Source: Bacillota bacterium (GTDB lineage: Bacteria > Bacillota > Negativicutes > Sporomusales > UBA7701). Taken from it: a stretch of DNA of 64,000 nucleotides. The position numbers were made by a program, and so were the translations under genes. The DNA lies in assembly GCA_023415775.1 (NCBI GenBank), contig JAEZJM010000029.1, forward strand, positions 1 through 64,000, given 5' to 3'. The notes under the pieces were generated by a model. The model was not told the DNA's origin and did no database searches. It worked only from the letters and a program-made list of their open reading frames with translations. Below are positions 7,983 to 15,383 of this stretch, one piece after another (positions within the stretch are counted from its first letter, which is position 1; every line of letters starts with the position of its first letter).

Positions 7983-8090
7983 TTTACAGCCTCATCTTTC
8001 AGCTCTTACATATTTATCACCGTAAAACAAAAGTAACACACCCGCAATTCCGCGTCAATGCTGTCTATCTTACAACATATAACAAAACGA

Positions 8091-8120
8091 AAACTCCCGG
8101 ATTGCTCCGGGAGTTTTTTA
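8091..8120 (-). terminator. Bidirectional terminator downstream of metF
   Basis: AAAACTCCCGG, loop ATTG, CTCCGGGAGTTTTTT: a perfect stem 20-45 bases beyond the metF stop, with T-runs in both orientations. Confidence 0.85.
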
Positions 8121-8138
8121 TTGTCGGCGCATATATAA

Positions 8139-9002
8139 CTACGCTCTGCCGATATTCTCCATGATCTGCTTCGTCTGCTTCGCCTTGTTCATCGTATACA
8201 GATGGATGCCGTCCACCTTGTTTGCTAAGAGGTCGATAATCTGCTCCGAGGCGTACTCGATGCCCGCCTTCTCCATGTCGGCCGGCACGGCGCCGTATTT
8301 GTCCATCAGCGCCGTGAGCTTCGCCGGGATGGCCGAGCCGCACAGCGACGTTATCCTCTTTATCTGCGACGCGCTCAGCACCGGCATGATGCCGGCAGCC
8401 ACCGGGCAGGCGATCCCCTGTCGCCGGATTTTGTCCATAAAGTTGTAGAAAAACGCGTTGTCGAAAAACAGCTGGGTGATTAGGAGATCGACCCCCTGCT
8501 CCACCTTCAGCCGCAGGTATTCCACGTCCTGGTCGACGTCGCGGCACTCCAGGTGCCCTTCGGGGTAAGCCGCCGCCGCCACGCTGAAAAAGTCGCGCCC
8601 CCGCACGTGCCTGACGAGGTCCTTGGCGTACGGGAAGCCGTCCGCGGGCGGCATGTACGCTTCGTCCCCCGCCGGCGGGTCGCCGCGCAGCGCGAGGATA
8701 TTCTCCACCCCTAAAGCCTGCAGCTTGTCGAGCACCGCGTCGATCGTCGCCGCCGTCGCCCCCACGCACGTCAGGTGGGCCACCGTCTCCATGCCGTAAC
8801 CGTTCTTGACCTTATCGACGATCTCTATCGACCGCGCCGAGCTCGAACCGCCCGCCCCGTAAGTCACGCTGATATAGGCGGGGTTTAGCCCCTTCAGCTC
8901 CTCCAGCGTAGCGAAAACGGTATCGAGCGGAAAATCTGGCTTCGGCGGGAAAATCTCGAACGAAATGACCGGTTTCCCGGTAAACAGCTCGCGAATCTTC
9001 AT
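8139..9002 (-). CDS. metF: Methylenetetrahydrofolate reductase
   Basis: Reduces 5,10-methylene-THF to 5-methyl-THF, for methionine synthesis and, in acetogens, the methyl branch of the Wood-Ljungdahl pathway. The 287-residue TIM-barrel protein shows SFEIFPPK at residues 14-21, SVTYGAGG near 45, HLTCVG near 75 and ALRGDPP near 103, all conserved in MetF. Length fits the short bacterial form. ATG 9002 is preceded by GGGGGTAACAC. No MetV or other folate gene is adjacent, so metF stands as a single-gene unit ending at the terminator at 8091-8120. Confidence 0.96.
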   Translation of the reverse strand: MKIRELFTGKPVISFEIFPPKPDFPLDTVFATLEELKGLNPAYISVTYGAGGSSSARSIEIVDKVKNGYGMETVAHLTCVGATAATIDAVLDKLQALGVENILALRGDPPAGDEAYMPPADGFPYAKDLVRHVRGRDFFSVAAAAYPEGHLECRDVDQDVEYLRLKVEQGVDLLITQLFFDNAFFYNFMDKIRRQGIACPVAAGIMPVLSASQIKRITSLCGSAIPAKLTALMDKYGAVPADMEKAGIEYASEQIIDLLANKVDGIHLYTMNKAKQTKQIMENIGRA

Positions 9003-9171
9003 CGTGTTACCCCCGTCCGTCCGGTAAATAAATATGTAATAGGGGAATAATAACCCGCGACCGCCTATTTTGTCAAGACAAATTCCGCCATAAAACGCCG
9101 CAAGAAAAACCGGGGAGGTGGCTGTGTTTACGGGCGCATTCTGGACAGACTATATTGTCGGAGGTGAAAGT

Positions 9172-9282
9172 ATGGGCTTCAAAGATCTGCCGGGCGGCCA
9201 TAACGCCAAGGCCAAAAACAGCAGCGCCGAACTCGCCGGCGAAATATCCCCCCAGAAAAAAGAATCCCCCAAGGACAAATGA
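9172..9282 (+). CDS. Small lysine/serine-rich protein, 36 aa
   Basis: ATG 9172 follows GGAGGTGAAAGT. The product begins MGFKDLPGGHNAKAKNSS and ends ESPKDK, with no hydrophobic segment. An in-frame GTG at 9124, itself after GGGGAGGTGGCT, would extend it to 52 residues with an aromatic N-terminus. No domain is recognised. An ACGGG..GGCC/GGCC..CCCGT hairpin followed by TTCTGTTTT (about 9288-9318) looks like its terminator. Confidence 0.5.
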   Translation: MGFKDLPGGHNAKAKNSSAELAGEISPQKKESPKDK

Positions 9283-9399
9283 CCTCTCACGGGGCGGCCC
9301 AGGCCGTCCCGTTCTGTTTTCCGGGCCTGCGACAGGAAAATGTATATTCATGTCGAACAAAATCTTGATAAACATGAATCCCGCGCTCAGGGGGTTAGA

Positions 9400-11343
9400 A
9401 TGCAACATCCTATTGCCGACAAGCACGCAGCCGGAAACCGCGCAGGGTTCGCGGTCCAACTGCTCCAATTCCTCTTCCGCACCAGCCGGGACCTGCTCTT
9501 CGTCGTCGAATACCGCAGCCCCTACAAACCGACCGTCCTCGCGGATGTCAACGATATCGCCTGCGAGAGGCTCGGCTACACCCGCGAGGAGCTTATCGAC
9601 CTCTACCCGGGCGGCATCATGACCCCCGAAACGGCGGCCAAGCTGCCCTCGGTCCAGGCCAGGCTGCTTGAAGGTGAAACCGTACGGGAAGACTTGATCT
9701 TCGTAGCGAAAAACGGTTCGACGATACCCACTGAACTCAACGCTGACCTTATCAACTATCGGGGCAAGAAAGTCATCCTCGGCATCTGCCGCGACATCTC
9801 CGACCAGCAGAGCCTGGAAGGCGCCTGGCACGGCCTCTTGAAAGGCCTTGAAGCCGAAGTCGCCCAGCGCACCGCCGAACTGATGGACATCAACCGCCAG
9901 CTCCAGGCGGAAATCCTCGAACGGGCCAGCGCCGAGGACGCTCTGGCCGAAAAAGAACGGCAGCTCCGCCTCATCACCGACAACATGCTCGACATCGTCG
10001 TCCAGGTCGACCCTGCCGGCATAGTCAGGTTCGTTACCCCTTCATGCCACACCATGCTCGGCTTCCCGCCCGCAGCCATTCTCGGGCAACCCATGCTCGA
10101 CTTCATCCACCCCGACGATGTCGAAGTCGTTAGCGCCGATTTACGGCAGATACTGAGCACCGGCGCCCCGGTCGGCGGCCAGTACCGGGTGCGCCATGCA
10201 GCCGGCCACTGGATATGGGCGGAGGGAATCGGCAAAAGCATATCCGATGAGCAGGGCAACATTCTGGGAGCTGTCAACTGCTGCCGGGACATAACCAGCC
10301 GCAAGCGCATCGAGCAACAACTCAAATACCAGGCCATCCGCGACCCTATCACCGGCCTCCACAACCGCACCTACTTCGAAATCGAGATGGCCCGCCTCAC
10401 CAACCCCGAACTTCATCCCGTCGGTCTTATTATCTGCGACCTCGACGGCCTGAAATACATCAACGACACCCTCGGGCACGACATCGGCGACCAACTGCTC
10501 GCCAACCTCGCCGACCTCATCCGCGACCCCTTCAGCGGCGACGAAGTCGTCGCCCGCATCGGCGGCGACGAATTTGCCGTCATCCTCCCCCAAGCCGACG
10601 AAGCCTCGCTGGCCGCCGCCCGCGCACGCATCAACGCCGCCATCGAAGCCTACAACGGCAAAAACCCGACCATTCCCCTCTGCGTCTCGGTCGGCACAGC
10701 CATCACCGGCTCCACGCTCAGCATCCACGGCCTCTTCAAAGAAGCCGACAACTCCATGTACCGGGAAAAGCTCCTTAGCCAGCACTCCAGCCGCAGCTCG
10801 GTCGTCCAGGCTCTTAAAAAGGCTCTCGAAGTACGCGACTTCGTAACCGAAGGCCACGCCACCCGGCTCCGCGACCTCACCCTCCGCCTGGCGAAAGCCT
10901 GCGGCTTCCCTGACTACAAACACACCGATCTCTGCCTGTTCGCCGAATTCCACGACATCGGCAAAGTCGGCATCCCCGATCATATCCTCTTCAAACCGGA
11001 GAAGCTCACCCTGGGGGAACTCAAAGTCATGCGCAGCCACGCCGAAATCGGCCACCGCATCGCCATCTCCACCCCCGATCTCGAACCGATCGCCGAATGG
11101 ATCCTCAAACATCACGAATGGTGGAACGGCAAAGGCTATCCCCTCGGCCTCAAAGGCGCGAAAATCCCCACCGAATGCCGAATGCTCGCCATCGCCGACG
11201 CCTATGACGCCATGACCAACGACAGGCCCTACCGCAAAGCCATATCGCCGGCCGAAGCGCTGGCCGAAATCAAACGGTGCGCCGGCACCCAGTTCGACCC
11301 CGACCTCGCCGAACAGTTCGCCCTCCTGCTCGCCCCCGCCTGA
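9400..11343 (+). CDS. PAS-PAS-GGDEF-HD-GYP protein (c-di-GMP cyclase plus phosphodiesterase)
   Basis: A large cytoplasmic signalling protein with both halves of c-di-GMP turnover. PAS 1 (about residues 25-140) ends in GICRDISDQQ. A short coiled coil leads to PAS 2 (about 185-310), ending in CCRDITSRKR. GGDEF (about 315-465) has RDPITGLHNR, DLDGLKYINDTLGHD and an intact RIGGDEFA. HD-GYP (about 480-645) has EGHATRL, EFHDIGKVGIP, RSHAEIGHRI, KHHEWWNGKGYP and ADAYDAMTNDRPYR, i.e. the HD pair and the GYP signature. I use ATG 9400, which has GGGGGTTAG upstream; ATG 9340 is in frame but poorly spaced. A terminator follows. Confidence 0.92.
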   Translation: MQHPIADKHAAGNRAGFAVQLLQFLFRTSRDLLFVVEYRSPYKPTVLADVNDIACERLGYTREELIDLYPGGIMTPETAAKLPSVQARLLEGETVREDLIFVAKNGSTIPTELNADLINYRGKKVILGICRDISDQQSLEGAWHGLLKGLEAEVAQRTAELMDINRQLQAEILERASAEDALAEKERQLRLITDNMLDIVVQVDPAGIVRFVTPSCHTMLGFPPAAILGQPMLDFIHPDDVEVVSADLRQILSTGAPVGGQYRVRHAAGHWIWAEGIGKSISDEQGNILGAVNCCRDITSRKRIEQQLKYQAIRDPITGLHNRTYFEIEMARLTNPELHPVGLIICDLDGLKYINDTLGHDIGDQLLANLADLIRDPFSGDEVVARIGGDEFAVILPQADEASLAAARARINAAIEAYNGKNPTIPLCVSVGTAITGSTLSIHGLFKEADNSMYREKLLSQHSSRSSVVQALKKALEVRDFVTEGHATRLRDLTLRLAKACGFPDYKHTDLCLFAEFHDIGKVGIPDHILFKPEKLTLGELKVMRSHAEIGHRIAISTPDLEPIAEWILKHHEWWNGKGYPLGLKGAKIPTECRMLAIADAYDAMTNDRPYRKAISPAEALAEIKRCAGTQFDPDLAEQFALLLAPA

Positions 11344-11384
11344 CCAAAAAGCCGCCCACAAAACCGACCCGCTCCCACCGCATA

Positions 11385-11417
11385 AAAAGGCTTCCGGATT
11401 AAATCCGGAAGCCTTTT
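11385..11417. terminator. Bidirectional terminator
   Basis: AAAAGGCTTCCGGATT pairs with the following ATCCGGAAGCCTTTT. It serves the converging PAS-GGDEF-HD-GYP gene and the starch-binding-module gene. Confidence 0.92.
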
Positions 11418-11444
11418 CCTTTAACCAATACCATCGCGGCGCTT

Positions 11445-11762
11445 TTAATGGGAAACCTCGATCGAATAATTCGCTCCGGAATTGTTGTCCCAGTGGCCGG
11501 CGCTGTCGTGGAAGCAGAGGTTGAGGGAATTGGCCGCGGCCACTGGAACGGCGGCGGCGAAGCCGGTTTCGGTGCGCACCATTTTGTAATCAAGCGAGCC
11601 TTCCCAGGCGGCGCCGAAACCGAAGCGGACATACAGCCGATCCGCGCCGTTACTGGCGAGAAGGCCGTTGTAGACGACCTTTACGGTTTCGCCTTTTGCT
11701 GGGAAGGCGGGGCGCACTAAAAGGCCGTTGGCGGCGTATTTCCGGTTGATATGGCGGGTCAT
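11445..11762 (-). CDS. Carbohydrate (starch)-binding module protein, 105 aa
   Basis: The fold signature resembles CBM25/53-type starch-binding modules: KVVYNGLLA near residue 30, LYVRFGFGAAWEG near 45, and the closing LNLCFHDSAGHWDNNSGANYSIEV with the aromatic and Asn residues that contact glucan. It consists of this domain alone, without a signal peptide, so it should act in the cytoplasm on storage glucan. I start at ATG 11762 (MTRHINRKY), nine bases after GGGGAGG; further upstream ATGs are not preceded by such a signal. It follows the amylase/glucanotransferase gene in the glycogen cluster, which supports the assignment. Confidence 0.75.
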   Translation of the reverse strand: MTRHINRKYAANGLLVRPAFPAKGETVKVVYNGLLASNGADRLYVRFGFGAAWEGSLDYKMVRTETGFAAAVPVAAANSLNLCFHDSAGHWDNNSGANYSIEVSH

Positions 11763-11870
11763 GGCGGTCATCCTCCCCTTCTGGCATTGTCTGGCGTTAG
11801 CGAACATTTCCCCTGGCATTTTGCTCTGGCATGTCTCTGTCATTTAGTATGCCCGCCGCGGGGCGGATTG

Positions 11871-14800
11871 TCACCGGCCATATTTTGCCGTCAGGGCGGC
11901 GAGCTTGGCGGCGAGTTCCGGCGTTATGTCGCCTTCATTATAGCGCCACGTCCAATTGTGCCCGCCGACCGTGCCGGGTGTGTTCATCCGCGCCTCGCCG
12001 CCGAGGCCGAGGATGTCCTGAAGGGGGATGACCGCCAGGCAGGCGGCCGCCTCGTAGGCTTTCTCGATATACCGCCAGCTTGCGGCGACGTCAGCGCCGC
12101 CGTCGCCCGTCCTTTTGCGGTGCCAGCCGAGGGTTGTGTCGTTGTCGTGGGTGCCGGTGTAGACGACGGCGTTGTCTTCGCCGTCCGGCCAGTCGCCGCC
12201 TTCGAGGGCGAACTGGAGGATCTTCATGCCGGGGAGGGCGAATTTGTCGCGCAGGCTCTCGACCGCCGGGGTGATGACGCCGAGGTCTTCGGCGATGAGA
12301 GGCAGACGGCCGAAGTGCTTTTCCATCGCGGCGAAGAAGGCCGCGCCGGGGCCTTTGACCCACTCGCCCCGCTCGGCGGTCGCCTCGCCGTACGGCACGG
12401 CCCAGAAGGCTTCGAAGCCGCGGAAGTGGTCGATGCGGACGGCGTCGGCCAGCCTGAAGGCCTGGGCGAGCCGCTCTTGCCACCAGCGGTAGCCGTCGGC
12501 GGCCATGGCGTCCCAGTCGTAGAGCGGGTTGCCCCACAGCTGGCCGGTGGCGCTGAAGTAGTCGGGGGGGACGCCGGCGACGGCCAGCGGCCGGCCGCCC
12601 TCATCGAGCCGGAAGAGCTGGCGGTTGGCCCACACGTCGGCCGAGTCGGCGGCGACGAAGATAGGGATGTCGCCGATGATCTTGACGCCCCTGGCGTTGG
12701 CGTAAGCCTTGAGGGCGCGCCACTGGGCGAAGAAGCGGTACTGCTCGCGGCGGCGGCGTTCGATGGCGGCCGCCAGCGACGGGGCATGGCGTTCGGCCGC
12801 GCCCGGTTCCCACTCCGTCCAGGGCAGGCCGCCGAAGTTGTCTTTGAGGGCGGCGAAGGTAGCGTAGTTGTCGAGCCACAGGGCATTTTCGGCGAGGAAA
12901 GCCGGGTAGCCGCCCTCGTCGACTTCTATTTCCGGCGATATGAGGGCGGGGCTGCCGGCGAAGGCCGAGGCGCTCTGGTAGGGCGAACCGCCCCAGCCGG
13001 GCGGACTCAAGGGCAGTATCTGCCACCATTTCTGGCCGGCGGATGCCAGCCAGTCGACGAAGCGGTAGGCGGACGGGCCGAGGTCACCGCCGGGCAGCGA
13101 GGTGGGATGGAGAAGGACGCCGGCGGTCCGCGCAAAGGCGGGCGGGTCTTCGCGGCGCTTGAGGAGGACGGCGCCGGACAGCGGCCCGAGGACGAGGCTT
13201 AGTTTGCCGTCTCTTGCCGTGACAGGCTGGCAGCCGGCGAGGGCGTTGTAGAGTTCGCCGGCGGCGTAGTCGCTGATGTCGAGGTCGAGGCGGACAGGCT
13301 CGCGGTGCGAGCGGTTGAGGAGAATGATGGCGGTATTGGGTTTTTCCGGGCGGCCGAAGGCGTCGCGGCCGCGGCCGATGCGGCGGATGTAGCCGTAGAC
13401 GTCGCCTTTTGCGTACAGGGACAGCCACTCGCCGCCGCGCAGGACGGCGTGCCGGTGGCGGAGGGCGGTGAGCTTGCGGTACCAGGCGAGGAGGTCGCCG
13501 TCTTCCGCTCCCCAGGGGTAGGTGGCGCGGTTGAAGGGGTCGGTGTAGCCTTCGACGCCGGCTTCGTCGCCGTAGTAGACGCAGGGCGCGCCGGGGAAGG
13601 TGATCTGGAAGAGGGCAAGGAGCTTGAGGCGGGCGAGGCCGAGGCGGCGCTGCTCCGGCGGCAGGCGGTAGCGGGCCTGGTCGATGATGGTCATCTTTTC
13701 GGGGTCGGGCGCTTCCCCGAGGAGGGTGAGGGCGCGCGGCACGTCGTGGCTGCCGAGGAGGTTCATCGCGGCGTAGAAGTTCTCGCGGGGGTAGTTCTCG
13801 TACAGGCTCATGAGGGCGGCGTGAACTTCCTGCGCGTCTCTGCGGCCGAGGGCGAAGTCGAGGAGGATGGCGCGGAAGGGGTAGCCGGTGGCGGCGTCGA
13901 GGCCGTCGCCCCAGAAGTACTGCCGCCGATGGCTGTAGCTCTCTTTATTGGAGGCGTCTTCCCATACTTCGCCGATGAGGACGGCGTCAGGGTCTTCCTG
14001 TTTGAGCGCCGCCCGCAGACGGCGGATGAATTCGTCGGGCAGTTCGTCGGCGACGTCAAGACGCCAGCCTTTGACGCCGAGCCGTGCCCAGTGGCGGACG
14101 ACGCTGTCGTGGGCTTCGATGATGTAGTCGACGTAGGAGGGCTCCAGTTCATTCACGTTGGGCAGCGTGCCGATACCCCACCACGATTCGTACTGGTCGG
14201 GCCAGTGGCTGAAGCGGTACCATTTGTAGTAGGGCGATTCTCGCGACTGGTAGGCTCCCGGTCCGGGGTAGCGGCCGTCACGGTTGAAGTAGATGCTGTC
14301 GCTGCCAGTGTGGCTGAAGACGCCGTCGAGGATGACGTGCATGCCGAGCTCGCCGGCCTTGGCGCACAGCGCGGCGAACAGGGCGTTGTCGCCGAACATC
14401 GGGTCGATAGTTTTGTAGTCGCCGGTGTCGTATTTGTGGTTGCTGGGCGATGCGAAGACGGGATTGAAGTAGAGGGCGGTGACGCCGAGGTCTTGGAGGT
14501 AGGGCAGCTTGGCGAGGACGCCCTTGAGGTTGCCGCCGAAGAAGTCGTAGGCGAAGATGGCGCCGGTGCGTGTGTCGCGGACGTAGAAGGGTATGGCGTC
14601 CCAGTAAGGGTGGATGAGGCTGGCCTTCGGGGGGCTCAATATGGCGCCGTCCGGGTTGCCGTTATAGAAGCGGTCGACGAAGATCTGGTAGATGACGGCG
14701 TCTTTGAGCCACTGCGGCGTCTTGGCGTCGGGCCGGTGGACGGTGATCTGCCAGGCGGCCGGGGCGTGGTCGTATAGCTGCCCGCGGCCGCCACGGCGGG

Positions 14801-15110
14801 CAGGGTTGTTGCCGTAGTAGAGGGTGCGGCCGTGGCGGTGGAGGAGGAAGGAGTACCACAGCAGGCCGGGGGCAGCGGGGGTGGCGAATTCGGCCTGGTA
14901 GATCCGGCTGTCGCCTTCCTCGCGCCACAGGGTCATGGGGATGTCGCTGTCGCCCTGGCCGTCCTGCCAGACGCGGAGGACGGCGGCGTCCGGCCGGTCG
15001 GGGGTGCGGACGGCGAGGCGCAGGGTGACGGGAGTGCGACAAGAAACAGCCCCGAAAGGGCTGCGGTAGAAGTGGTTATGGGAGTCGTGGAGGAGCCAGT
15101 CGTTGTCCAT
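11871..15110 (-). CDS. Fusion of GH13 alpha-amylase and GH77 4-alpha-glucanotransferase, 1079 aa
   Basis: One polypeptide with two complete enzymes. Residues ~1-125 are an N-terminal beta domain. Residues ~130-640 are a GH13 barrel with AVIYQIFVDRFYNG, the nucleophile motif GWRLDVADEL, the acid/base motif LIGEVWED and the HD motif GSHDVPR. Residues ~655-1079 are a GH77 MalQ-type domain starting AGVLLHPTSLPG, with VRIDHFRGFEAFW, LIAEDLGVITP and YTGTHDNDTTLGW. The first half would cut alpha-1,4 glucan (possibly cyclodextrin/pullulan-type substrates); the second moves maltodextrin units. There is no signal peptide, so it is cytoplasmic. It lies downstream of glgP, with repeat B2 between. Confidence 0.92.
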   Translation of the reverse strand: MDNDWLLHDSHNHFYRSPFGAVSCRTPVTLRLAVRTPDRPDAAVLRVWQDGQGDSDIPMTLWREEGDSRIYQAEFATPAAPGLLWYSFLLHRHGRTLYYGNNPARRGGRGQLYDHAPAAWQITVHRPDAKTPQWLKDAVIYQIFVDRFYNGNPDGAILSPPKASLIHPYWDAIPFYVRDTRTGAIFAYDFFGGNLKGVLAKLPYLQDLGVTALYFNPVFASPSNHKYDTGDYKTIDPMFGDNALFAALCAKAGELGMHVILDGVFSHTGSDSIYFNRDGRYPGPGAYQSRESPYYKWYRFSHWPDQYESWWGIGTLPNVNELEPSYVDYIIEAHDSVVRHWARLGVKGWRLDVADELPDEFIRRLRAALKQEDPDAVLIGEVWEDASNKESYSHRRQYFWGDGLDAATGYPFRAILLDFALGRRDAQEVHAALMSLYENYPRENFYAAMNLLGSHDVPRALTLLGEAPDPEKMTIIDQARYRLPPEQRRLGLARLKLLALFQITFPGAPCVYYGDEAGVEGYTDPFNRATYPWGAEDGDLLAWYRKLTALRHRHAVLRGGEWLSLYAKGDVYGYIRRIGRGRDAFGRPEKPNTAIILLNRSHREPVRLDLDISDYAAGELYNALAGCQPVTARDGKLSLVLGPLSGAVLLKRREDPPAFARTAGVLLHPTSLPGGDLGPSAYRFVDWLASAGQKWWQILPLSPPGWGGSPYQSASAFAGSPALISPEIEVDEGGYPAFLAENALWLDNYATFAALKDNFGGLPWTEWEPGAAERHAPSLAAAIERRRREQYRFFAQWRALKAYANARGVKIIGDIPIFVAADSADVWANRQLFRLDEGGRPLAVAGVPPDYFSATGQLWGNPLYDWDAMAADGYRWWQERLAQAFRLADAVRIDHFRGFEAFWAVPYGEATAERGEWVKGPGAAFFAAMEKHFGRLPLIAEDLGVITPAVESLRDKFALPGMKILQFALEGGDWPDGEDNAVVYTGTHDNDTTLGWHRKRTGDGGADVAASWRYIEKAYEAAACLAVIPLQDILGLGGEARMNTPGTVGGHNWTWRYNEGDITPELAAKLAALTAKYGR

Positions 15111-15180
15111 GCTTCACCTGTGCCTTGTCTGATTCTTGTTTCGGTGCTAAGCCAGCCCGGTGGCGGGTACGGGTTTGCCA

Positions 15181-15328
15181 CACGCTGCGCCGGCGGTCTT
15201 ACTAGGCTCGTCGCCGACTCCGCCGCGCCACCGCCAAACGAACGTCCGTGTTCGTTGTCGGTTCTCGCCGCCGTCCATGGCGGCTCGCGCGGTGTCGTTT
15301 GCGGCTCTCTCGCTAAATAGCGGCCGCC
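15181..15328 (+). repeat. Palindromic repeat family B, copy 2
   Basis: It shares CTCGTCGCCGAC, GTCGGTTCTCGCCGCCGTCC, ATGGCGGCTCGCGCGGTG and CTCTCTCGCTAAATAGCGGC with the other two copies. It fills the gap between the amylase fusion start and the glgP stop. The outer arms pair less well than in copies 1 and 3. Confidence 0.75.
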
Positions 15329-15383
15329 TTGCTCGCTACCGTGGCTGCACCCGTACCCGCCACCGGCGCGAAGCAAACGGCCG

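Noticed and set aside
13305..14777. 490-codon plus-strand frame opposite the amylase domain
   Set aside because: Same kind of antisense shadow with acidic low-complexity composition.
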